Assembly: GCA_028751875.1 (NCBI GenBank)
Contig: CM054138.1
Location: forward strand, 39,545,225-39,609,224
Source: Rapana venosa
Lineage: Eukaryota > Mollusca > Gastropoda > Neogastropoda > Muricidae
Reading direction: 5' to 3'
Length of the DNA: 64,000 nucleotides
Below, one piece after another: positions 1-11,549 of this stretch (within the stretch, counting starts at the first letter, position 1; every line of letters begins with the position of its first letter). The translations under genes were made by a program, and so were the position numbers. Under the pieces are notes generated by a model. The model did no database searches. It saw only the letters and a list, made by a program, of their open reading frames with translations, and was not told the DNA's origin.

Positions 1-133
1 GCACTGCACTGCACTGCACTATACACTACACTACACTGCATTGCACCACACCGCACCACACCTCACCACACCACACTACACTGCACTGCACTGCACTGCA
101 CTGCACTACACTACACTACACTACACTACACTA
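1..133 (+). repeat. Pentamer tandem repeat (CACTG/CACTA)
   Basis: About 26 units of 5 bp, mixing CACTG, CACTA and CACCA variants. The repeat is cut by the window edge, so its real length is unknown. Confidence 0.9.
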
Positions 134-1511
134 GAAGAAGTGCCCCCTGCACAGGGCCCCCTCCCAGTGGCTGCTTTTCATTACATACATGTGCACTCTG
201 TGAGGATATAAATCTTGGAGCCATTCATGAACCTCTAAGATTTATGGATATGGGTACTGGTTACTCATAGAGAAGCCAGGCTACATTTTACCCAATACAG
301 GAGTGTGGATCATTGCACAAACTGCTAACACTGTCCAGACCTCTCAAGCATGCCTGCTGCCTGCAGTTATTTTTGAACAAGTCTGTTCTTGTCTCAGAGC
401 AAGATACAGGCTTCAGGTAATTACTACAATGTTCCTGGGGCCTTGTTTCCATTCCTAGAGAGTTTAGTCACAACTGTTCCGGAGATGGTTATCAGCGCTA
501 GGCCAGGTGTGACTGCTTTGTGAGATAAATGGAGAGGGGCCGGCCCCCTTCATTATCTCACGGCACTGGCCTAATATAGCCCACTCACTGGCAGAGGATT
601 TGGTGGACTTGGGGAGATAGAAGTGGGGTGGTAGGATTGAGGTGACTTGATAAAAAATAATCCCTCTATGATGTCGCTGGCATGCTGTTGGATCTGAAGG
701 TTAGGTGGGGGTATTAGTTGTGATAAGGCATAGTGACCCTGGTCGTGTCCAGTCTTTCTCAAGGATACTGTTCAAGGGAGGGTTTAATTTGTATTGATCT
801 GTTTGTTGAAGCAGGACTCCTGCTGGGTCAGATAGTCATCCCTCTGTGTACAGAGGCTTTCAGACCCTTAAGCACCCCCTAGTTTGTGCGCTTGAAGTTC
901 ACAAGTTCAGTTTTATAACCTGGGGTGGGGGAGGGGATGGGGGGGGGGGGGGGGGGGCAGTATATTGTTTTTAAAAAGCAAAATAACAAAACAAACTTAC
1001 CTTAAAAGCATCTTTATTCTATAATTTTCAAGAAGTCTTAAAGAAAAGTTTTGGATAACAGTGACAAAAATTAGATGCTGGAGACAGAAAGTCTGAAACG
1101 GAAAATGTGAAAGGAAAAGGGTGCAAAGCAGGTGAAGGAACCCACAGTACTCTGGAGAGAAGCACCATGTTGGACAACTCCTGTGGGTCCTCAGACAGGA
1201 AGGCCTTTCATGTCACAGTTCATAGTGGCCCATCATGGGCAGTCAGATGTCACTTAGCCCTTGTGGCCAATGAAAGAGCAAGCAGGTTAGTGAACACAAA
1301 CAAAAATATAAGCAATTAATTAAAAATATTTTTATGAAGAAAGGAACAACAACAAAAACCCAACAAAATACAATCAGTTCAATTCTACCTACTTAACAAT
1401 AATAGCAGCAACTTCTCCACCCTCCCCCCCCCCAAAAAAAAAAAAAAATAGAAAAAGGAAAAAGAATCCACCCCCTCTGGCCTGACTACTACAATGGCAT
1501 TGAAGTTTTCT

Positions 1512-1690
1512 CTAGGAAAATGAAACTTGAATGATAAGTCTTTCGGGGGAGACTCTAAAGCAGGTGGACCCATGTGCTTGTGAATGTCAAAAGAATCCAC
1601 GACAGTAATTGGAAAGAGCAGGAAGGAGGCTCATGACTGTCCTGGCAAAATTGGTAGGTTCGATTTCCAGCTGTATCCCTGAAGTGTGAG
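1512..1690 (+). repeat. SINE-like element, family C, partial
   Basis: Shares with 29130-29505 (reverse) and 38805-39120 the blocks AAGTCTTTNGGNGGAGACTC and CTGACTGTCCTGGCAAAATT and the phrase CTGTATCCCTGAAG. The tRNA-like head is missing or diverged. Confidence 0.75.
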
Positions 1691-1892
1691 AGTATCTTCA
1701 TGGGGATCAATTGGTATCTCTTCAGTTTGACTTGAAGTGGATGCCGATGTGAGTATTGGCTGGAGCTATGAGGTTCACCAATGGTGGGGTTTTGTGTATG
1801 TGACTGTTGCTTTCCCACCATTAAGGTGTCCATATTCTGACTTTGGGTATGGTGTCTAAACACAGTGCCAATGTGCATGTGTTTATGTAAAA

Positions 1893-2180
1893 AAAATTAT
1901 CTGTTCCTACTGGCACACAGTGGCCTACCTGTCCAAAGGCAATACTGGTTTTTTACTTTGTGGACTGACAACAAGATGTTCTATGTATGTTTGCACATGG
2001 GGCCTTGGTTTACAATCTCATCCAAATTACTTTGGGGGGAAGGGGGGGGTGGAATCAGTACTAATGTCAACCCCAGTGTAAAATTCCCTAGAACGGGCAT
2101 CTCCATGGTGGCTTGATCCGGGGCCGTCAGATCACAAGCGCACCACTCAACCACTAGTAGACTATCACACCCAGATGTTT
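1893..2180 (-). repeat. SINE-like element, family A, reverse
   Basis: Reverse copy of the family seen intact at 15395-15690. On the - strand it starts with a tRNA-like head (about 2180-2100, 'CTAGTGGTTGAG' A-box-like and 'GGATCAAGCC' B-box-like), followed by the body and the 'AGGCCACTGTGTGCCAGTAGG' block. Confidence 0.75.
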
Positions 2181-2324
2181 TTGGATTAAACAGGGTGACA
2201 GTCCTGATGTGACCTTTATGGTTGTTGGGGCTGTAAGCAACATGAAATAATAAACTGAGAAAAGAGACAAAACAAAATAGAAAATATGGTATGTGTCTTT
2301 GAAATGGTTAGTAAAGTGGTGTTG

Positions 2325-2356
2325 GTAATGTGTGTGTGTGTTGTGTTTGTGTGGGG

Positions 2357-2396
<40 letters not shown>

Positions 2397-2425
2397 TGTG
2401 TGGTGTGTGTGTGTGTGTGTGTGTG
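2325..2425 (+). repeat. GT microsatellite abutting a splice acceptor
   Basis: (GT)n broken by TTG and GG, ending 10 bases before the acceptor of exon 1. It replaces the usual polypyrimidine tract. Confidence 0.95.
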
Positions 2426-2434
2426 ATTCTTCAG

Positions 2435-2554
2435 ATCACGGATGACAGTGAGGCAGTGCTGGCCATTGACCCCACAGAGAACCTGGAGGCCTACTCGGAA
2501 AAAATGTTCCGTCACATCACCCACCTGATCAAAGAACGAGACGGACAGCTGGAA
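2435..2554 (+). CDS. CCDC88: CCDC88 exon 1 of window (end of Hook-proximal region)
   Basis: 40 codons, phase 0 at both ends. It is preceded by a long GT repeat ending ATTCTTCAG and followed by GTAAGT. The peptide, ending '[11 protein letters not shown]', corresponds to the human Girdin segment 'RLIDERDEHSE' just after the HOOK domain. At least one upstream coding exon is required because this exon has no start of its own. Confidence 0.88.
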
Positions 2555-5500
2555 GTAAGTTCAGAGACGGGCACTACTCCAAGTCTGTTTGCTTGTTTCT
2601 CCTCTGTCATCACCTCCTCATTTTCCCCTACTCTTTGTCGTCCTGTGTGTATGAACTGTTTGATAAGGTATGGTTTGATCTCATGTGGTGCTTGTTGTTG
2701 TGCGGAGTTCTGCCTAGGTTAGGTAGAATCTGTCTACTCATCATGTTCTTTGCACGCACTGACAAGTGCACAGCTGTCATTCTTTTAGCAATGTTCATTT
2801 ACAGTAGGAAATTAAAACAAGAAGCAAGCAAACAAGTAAAACTCATACTTATGCATGCTCATATGTATGTATGTACACATATACACACATGCATGCACAT
2901 ACACGTGCATGCACACACACTCGCATGCACATACACATAGATGCACGCTTGCGTGCACATACACACATGCACACACATGCGCGCGCTTGATTTTAGACAG
3001 TAGAAACTTCCTTTGAGAAGGAAAGGTAGTGGGCTTGCAAGGAGAAACCTGACCTCTTATGTTTGCAGCAACATGGAAGCTGCATGTCTCAGTTCATTCT
3101 GAGAACAAGTTCAGAAAGTGTAAGAAACTGTCTTCATTTCTATGAAGTGTACATGAGCACTGTTGGTGCTGTCTGTTGTCGCAGTTATTTTTGTTCTCCC
3201 AGTTCTCCTGTAGACTGACTTCTTTCTTTGGCCATTTCAGCCAGAAGAAAAGCAGATCATGCAGTGTTGTGACAGTGAAGCCACAAAGAGAGTGACGTGC
3301 GTACTGTTGCAGATGCTGCAGGAGGTCAGTCAGGAGCGTGACTACTACATGTCGCAGGCAGAGGGCAGCCATGCCCCTCCCCCAGCTGCCGTGCCCATGT
3401 CGCCAGAGAATCACCACATCGCTGTGGAGCTGGCTGAGATCAAGACCAAGCTGAGGCACACGCGCCAAGAACTGTGAGTCTGCTGCACTGCTTGTCCATG
3501 GGCTGTTTCCCTTTTTTGTCCTCCCATGAAATTTGAAAATTGTTGTGTGTCGTGTACAAGTCCTGACTCTTTGGTCTGTTTTCTCCTGTCAGTTAATGCA
3601 ACATCATGTTGTCAAGTATTGCTTTCTGATGTGAAAATGATGGCCTGTTATGTTTATTGTGGTCTTCTTTTATTTTGTTTTCATTCCATCTCAAAGTCCG
3701 TGTAGCTTGCTGAAATTTCAGAGTTAAACACAAACAAGTAATGTTTTGCTTGCTGAGGTTAACTTGAGAGGTTTCCCTCCCAGAATGCAGCTGCTGAAAG
3801 ACTGCAAGGTGAAACTGTGAAACAAGCGTTTTCCTCTCTCTTCCTTTCCCTGCACTCTGGGCTTTTCTCTCTGTGTGCTTTTTGAGTTGTGTTTCTTTTC
3901 TCATGTTGATGCTTTTTTCCACCCCTGGTTTTAAGGTGCGTGTGTGGTTGTGTTTGTGTGTGTGTGTGCGCACACGTGTGTGCACATGCATGCGTGCACA
4001 TCCATTCAGTGATATGCATATATGATATACATATTGGGTGAGTGTCCATAGGCAATCTTTTAAAGGTGTTTTATGCATGCAGGTGTTTTTCCTTTGCACA
4101 TGTCTTGTAAGAAATTCTTCCTGATTTCTTGATACAAATAAAATGACAGAGGATTTGTTTATGTTTTGCAGAGAAGACAAACTGGAAAAGGTGGTTGATC
4201 TGAAAGATGAACTGGATGAGACAAAGACTGAACTTGCTAAAGTCAAAGCAGAGGTTAGCCTTCTCTTCTTTGTTTCTTTATGTGTGGCTGTTGCTTTTGT
4301 GTGTGGGTTGCTTAGAAAAAGAAAGATATTCACAGCAAATATCAGGTTGTTCACAGAATTGATTTTCTTGCTGTGTTTGAAAATCCTCGCTGTCTGTGTA
4401 TTAGATGTGAACTACATGTGAACTTTATACAAGTTTGTCACCTTTTTCAGTTGTTATGTTTACTTTTATTGTTCACTGTGCTACTTCTACTGTTTATCAT
4501 GTAGGTTTTCATTTGGTTAACTCTTTCGCTGCCAAGTTTCAGACTAAAGAACTGTCTTTAGCGCCAAGTACTTTTTAGCGCTGATGCTGATTTCTTGGCA
4601 TTCAGCCTGTGTCAGAATAACACGGGCGGTTTTTTCACTTAAAACTGGGTTACGGGTGAACGAAGGGTGATATGTCTGCTATCACATGTGCATGTCAGCT
4701 GAGATGTAAAACCTTATTACTGTATGAAAAACTGTCTTTTTTATCATGACCCTCGCCATCAACAAAAGTCGCCTATGAGGGTGAACCATAGTGAGGACAA
4801 AAGTCGCCTATGGCAGTGAAAGAGTTAAATACGTTATGTAGGTTGTTATGGGGTTGTTGTTGATATTAGTCACTATTTTTGCGTCTCAGGCCCATGGTCA
4901 CTACTTCTCTGTTCTTCAGAATCCTTTGTTATATTCATTGGAATTGATAGCACTGTGCTTAAAGAACCTGATTTTTGTGTATGAGAGTTTGTGTACACAT
5001 TCAATAAGAGAAGGGCAGAAACTAGTCCTTGTTATATGGTAGTCAGGGGTTGTTTCCCTTAGAATAGTCTTGTTCAGCTGAACAATGTTCATTGTCTTGT
5101 GGACATAGATTGGCTTGCTGTCCTACTGGTTTATTTGTTATGTGTTTCATTCGAACACATGATTTTGCATTTTCTTCTCTTTTTTCTTGTTCATCATATA
5201 TTTTTCTGTCCCCGTCACTTGCATTTGTTTTCTAGTTGGATTTTTTTTTTTAATCCACTTTTAATTTTCAGTCAGCTCAAATCAAGCAAACTGGGGGGGC
5301 GGGGGGGGTGCCCAGGAAAAACGAACAGTGTCAAAAAAGAGTGGTGTGTTACCTGTGGTGTGGTCATGAGGCTTGCTAGCTGTGTCACTTGGCTACAGTG
5401 AAGGTAGTGGCACATGTTGTTCTGTGAAAGTAGCCGACCTTCAGCAGTCTACCCCATCTTCCACAGGCTTCTTTCATGGTGTTTTACTCAAAGCCCATGA

Positions 5501-7859
5501 CACTGAAGTCAGTAAGGGCTCCAGAATGATTGACAACTGTGGAATCAGTCTTTAGCAGTGAAAACATAATGATACTTCAAATTTGCTATGGAAGAATATC
5601 TGTTTTGCATGTATACACACACACACATGCAGTGACACATGCACACACACACATGCACGCACATACATACACACACACACACACGCATGCAGTGACACAT
5701 GCACACATGCATGCATGCACATGCATACACACACTCGCATACACAACACACACAATGCACTCTGCCATACAGAATGCTTGTTACCAATTACGAGTGTGTA
5801 TGTGTGCATGCATCTGTTGTTGCCTGCCTGTGTGCATGCCTTCCTGCAAACGTGTGTTAGTGTGTGTGTGCGCACTTGCATACACTTATATGTACCCAAA
5901 GCACTTCCTCTTCTTCAAGTAATTTTTGTTCCTTTATTTCATATCAGACATCAAGAACAAGAAGAAAACAGTAACCTTACAAAAGCTAAAACAACCACCC
6001 CCCATCCCCCCCCTCCCAAAAAAAAAAAAAGAAGCTTTTGGAACATTTCTAAATGCTAGTTTTCTTCTCTCAAGATTTTATTTTCTTTACTATATTATTT
6101 ATTAATTATTTTATTTCAAGAATAATGGAATAAGCACTCTTTTTACATCCAGCCCCCATGTGTATGCAGTTTTGTAAAAAGGACTGTTCAGTTTTGTAAA
6201 TTTTGTCATCCATTCCCACTGGCACACAATGGCCTACTCTTCTGAAAAGCGGAAGTCATTGAAAAAGAAGTGGCTGTCTTTCCTTCAGTAATCGTTTTGT
6301 CCAAGGGTGGGAACAAGGAAATAGTATCAGATGTGTGTGTGTTGTGTGTTTGTGCATGCATGGGCACACACATGCGTGTGCAAGAAAGAGTCAGAGAGCA
6401 CTGGCATTATCAGAAGAAGAGTACATTTATAGCCTTATATACATTTATAGTCTTACTTCCTTTCTTTATCCTCACCATTTGCTCTTCTCAACAGAGATGT
6501 ACACGCACGCACGCACCCATGCATGCATACACACATACACACACACGCACGCTTGCACACACACATATACACATGCATACACATGCACATATACACACCC
6601 ATTCACACACGCACGCACACACGCATACACACGCACACACACACAGAGTTAACATCAGTGCTGACTCCACTTTCCCAAAAAGTCCTTTAAATGAGACTAT
6701 AAACTGAGGTCCTGTGTACGAACGCATGCAGAACATCTTGCGCACATGTTAAAACCTGTTCAACTTTTCAGAAAAGCAGGCCATTGTGTGACAGTGGAAA
6801 CGGATGATAAAATTTACAAAAAGCATACACACGGGGACTGGATGATAAAAAGCACATGAGTGCTTATTCCATTATCCTCAAAATCAAAGAATAATTTTTT
6901 TTAAAATCCATACACACACACACACTCTCTCACACACACACACACACTCAGATGACTTTCCCGTTCTCCTTACATGCAGAGCTGTGCTCTATCACCCCAT
7001 TATGCAAATAGAGAAGTGGAGAAAGCTCTCTCCCTGGAGTTGGGGCAATGAATTTCACCTCTGACAACAGTAGGTCACTCAGCTTTGAAAGCAATGCCTC
7101 CACAGGGCACAGAATAGGGTCAGCATGCCGTGTACACCTCTTCGCTTTTTCTGTTGGTGGGTTTTGCTTTTGCTTTTTCTGTTGGTGGGTTTTTGTTTTG
7201 CTTTTTTTGTTTTGGTTTGTTGGGTTTTGTGTTTGTTTTGTTTTGTTGAGTTTTTGTTTCCTTGTCTAGAGCTCTGAGGTACAGCAGTGGTGATAGTTTG
7301 CGTATGCAGCTGTTTGCTTATCATCATATTAGCCACCTTCCATCTTCAGGGTTGATGTATGTATAAACACACCAGACTGCATGGGGGTTTTGTTTTGTTG
7401 TTTTTTTCTAATATGATGTTATGCGTTTCTTCTTGCACACATTGGCCTGGTCTTCCGAAAGGAAGAATTAGTTTTATTCTCTAATGACAAATGTTAGAGA
7501 AAGAAACAAACAGTGAGAGAAGGGCCACTCTTTGAGAGGGCGTCATTCATTTGCCCTTTGGGTAGTATTTCATATCCCGTCACGCTGTGTTCTTCCCCAG
7601 GTTACTTTGACTTTGAGGACTCGCCCTCCACAGTCCAACCCTCCCCCCCCCCCCCCATTCCCAAGCCCCAACCCCTTCTGGTTTTTTCTAGGATGGTTGA
7701 AGAACTCATTTAAGTTGATTTCAAGTACTGTTGTTCTGCAATGTGTTTAGGATCATTCTATTTTGTGTGTAGAGAGAAACTACCTGCCAAAAGTCAATTC
7801 AGTAAGATTTAAGGGAACAAAAATCAAATCCAAGAGCAGAAATAAAATGCACACACATA

Positions 7860-7954
<95 letters not shown>

Positions 7955-8010
7955 CACACACTCTCTCACTCACTTACACACTTACTCCTACTTACTCATG
8001 CACTCACTCA

Positions 8011-8054
<44 letters not shown>

Positions 8055-8057
8055 ACA

Positions 8058-8103
<46 letters not shown>

Positions 8104-9477
8104 AAAGGGTTCCTAACATCACTTAAATTAAAGTGAACAGATGTTAAATACAAGAATGAACAGAGGTGTCTGTTAACGGGTAGTAAACTGTAACAAAGAC
8201 CCCAAAATGACATGGCTTGACTTTCTTGTTAAACCTTTTCACTGTCTTTGTAAGGGTTAATTAAAACAGCATTCACCTGGTGACTTTCAAGGTGTGTTAG
8301 ATGCTGTTTATGCTTGGTAGGGATGGAAGGAAGGGTGTTGTTTCTCCCTTCCCGCTTTGTTCTATGTCAGTTGCATGTAGCAATGACAGCCACGTCAGGA
8401 AGTGTCGCTTTTTTCCTCGTCCTCAGGAATTTCAGCTGGCCCCATTTTTACCTTGGGGAAATGTGTTCTCAGCTGTATGGTTGCTCGTCTATGACCACAA
8501 AGTTGCCAGGTTTTACAGCTGGGCGTAGTGTGTTCTGGCAGCAGGGAGTTGTACATGTTGAAGTGGATGTGCTGTGCCTTGCTTTGGTGCTGTGTTGTTT
8601 GGAGTTTGTGCCCTGCAGATTTCCTCAGTAATTGTAGAAGTGTTGGCTAAATGTGACTGTTTGACACTGAAGGGCAATGGAGGTGGTGTGTTTTATTTTG
8701 AGTGGTCTTGTAGTAATGTCTGTCTACAGATGAGAGACTCTGTGTGTGTGAGTGCGTGTGCATATGTGTGTGAGTGTGTGTGTGTATATGTGTGTGAGTG
8801 AGTGTGTGTGTGCGTGAGAGAGAGAGAGAGAGAGAGAGAGATAAGGTCAGGCAGACAGAAGACATTAATACAGTAAGAAAGGCATAAAGATAAAGGATAG
8901 GAGGGGGAGAGAGTGGAGGACATTGGATTTATATCCATAGTTTAGTCAGTGTGAAGTGATTGTAAAGACCAGAGTGGTACTTGATAATTATGGTTCTTTG
9001 TTCAGGGAGGCAGGGGTCAAGTAGAGTTTTTAGCAAGAGAACATATACTCTCAGAATGAAAGAGTGGTTTTGTCCTTAGCCTTTTTCCATGTTCAGCATC
9101 ATAAATCCATCAAGTCAAGTATACTATTCACAGTTGAGTTCAGACAGAATAATAGAACATCAAAGAAAACAGATATGTGGACCTTTTTCCCTTACATTCC
9201 AGTGCTAGTTTATAGACTAGAGAAATCATTTGACCATTGATATCTATTGTTCAAAAACAAGGTACTAAGACATTTGTGACACTAAACATACTGATGCATC
9301 AGTAAATGTTCCATGACTGAAAGCTTGTTTCTTTCTCGTTGTTTTTTTTTTAACTGGCATGTCTGCATTGCGGTTCTGACCTTTTTTCAGATTGATTTTG
9401 AAACAGTAAGTATGAATTTCATATATGTGCAAACACACATGTGCAGTGTGTGCATGCATGCTTACATGCACGCACGC

Positions 9478-9528
<51 letters not shown>

Positions 9529-11442
9529 AACACACATTACCATTTGTGTGTGTGTGTTCAGACTGATACGGAGAGCCAGTCATTCAAACATGACTATTAG
9601 ATTCTTAGGTAAAGGGAGTGACAAGAGGTGTGACAGGTGATGCAGACTGTGTACATGTATGTATGCATGTAAAAGGTGATGTTGTTTGTGTTGGTGTGAT
9701 TGCAGAACGCTGACCTGACCCAGGAGGCCAGAATAACTCGCTCCATCCGTGATGAGCTGGACATCGTCAAAGAAAAGGTCAGTCTTCAGTGCCAAGTATT
9801 GGAAAAGTTGTCTTCTACAGCTTGTCCTTCCTTTTGCTCCTGTTAAAGATAGAACACAAATTCCATGTGTGTGATCGTACCAGGCAAGCTGTACAGTTCA
9901 AAAGAAGATTAGGTGTGTGTAGGTGGGGGGAGGAGTTGCACCTCAGTTTTCACAGTCATTTTTTTCATTTCCTGACTGATATTGGAGATGTGTTGATGAC
10001 AGTCAATCATGATGGTGATTAGGGAAAAACACCTTTTTCTCTACCTTCTTATTTTGTTTATTGTGGTTTTTTCCTTTCGAATTTTCCCACCAAACTTACT
10101 TAACGCAGTGGCACTTCTGATTTGTTTTACCCCAGGTTATCAAAGAAGTGTCAACTTCATACATGTTTACCAAGATACACTGTGTTACAAAGATGTTGTG
10201 TTCCATATTAAAATGTGTTTGACAACTGTGATCTATCTCAGGCAAGCAAAGTGGACATGTACGAGAAAGAGATCATGCGGTACAAGGAGCGACTCAATGA
10301 ACTGGAGTTCTACAAAGCAAGGACAGAGGTAAGGGCCACACTCTGACAGCCTTTTGTAGGCTGTTGTAGCTGGTGTTTTGTGGTCACTCTCAGTCCCATT
10401 GTCAAGTTTGTGAAAGCTGATTTTATGCAAATAGTAAAGGTTTTTGGGGGTTTTTTTGGGGGGAGGGGGGGGGGAGCTCTTTTCTCTTTTAAAAAAAGAC
10501 TTACCAAGGAAGGCTTTGCATAGTTGTCAGACATTTTTGTTCCTTTTTCATATGTACAATTTTTTTGTTACATAACAATTCAGTAGGAAAAAGTGCATTA
10601 AAAAAAAAATCAGCTGTCAAAAGCAATTCCATGGTCACTATTTTCTTTAAAAGAAAAAAAAGATAATCATCTTAATTTTTTCAGTCTTAATCGGGAAATG
10701 ATCTAGTGGCCTTTTTGTATTGTCTGGTAGAGAACATGATACACACACATGCACGCACGCACATACACACACGCACGCACGTGCACATACACACACACTG
10801 TTTGTTTTGATTTGGCAGAAGTCATTATTTCAATCAAATCTGCAGATATCTCAAATCTTTATTTTCAGTGACTGAGGCTATTGCTGTGAAAATGGCAAGA
10901 CAATGATGTCTGTTATCCTTACAACTGCTACTACACATGCATACTTTGCTATTGCTGTTTTTGCTTCTGCTACTACTACTAGTACTAGTACTGTAGTTGG
11001 GTTTTTTTCTGTACAAATTCTGCAACTACTACTACTACAAAGACGACTACTACTACTACAAAGACGACTACTACTACTACGAAGAACTACTACTACTATT
11101 ACTACTACTACTACTACTACAACTACTACTACTACTACTACTACTACTATTACTACTACTACTACTACTATTACTACTACTACTATTACTACTACTACTT
11201 ACTACTACTACTATGACCACTATTTCTATGAAGACTACTACTATGAAGACTACTACTATTACTACTTCCCCCACCTTCAACTACTATTATCATCATTATC
11301 ATTTTTATGACTAATATTATTATTATCATTATCATTTTTATGATTAATATTATCATCATTATTTTCATTATCATCATTATTACCATCACAATAAGTGTCA
11401 TGACGTTGACAGCAGTGACAGAAATAACGGCAAACTGCTGTG

Positions 11443-11485
<43 letters not shown>

Positions 11486-11512
11486 TGTTGTGTGTGGAGT
11501 GTGTGGTGTGTG

Positions 11513-11549
<37 letters not shown>

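Larger units (their letters stand above)
1..2434 (+). other. Intron upstream of the first visible CCDC88 exon
   Basis: No coding exon with family similarity was seen here. It holds a pentamer repeat (1-133), a poly-G run (about 940-957), two SINE-like copies (1512-1690 and 1893-2180) and the GT repeat leading into the acceptor at 2434. The HOOK-domain exons must lie further upstream. Confidence 0.6.
4254..9705 (+). other. Large intron 3 of CCDC88
   Basis: 5.4 kb without coding similarity. It contains the TTAA-flanked MITE (4517-4828), several CA/GCATGC tracts, SINE-like pieces (6115-6262 reverse, 6648-6900 forward, about 7260-7360 reverse tail), a poly-T/G stretch (7150-7255) and the long double CA array (7857-8103). 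Short open frames here are mostly CA-repeat translations. Confidence 0.7.

Noticed and set aside
3593..4354. 253-codon frame on the - strand
   Set aside because: Runs through CCDC88 intron 2 and across exon 3 in antisense, and includes CA-repeat translation. No family similarity.
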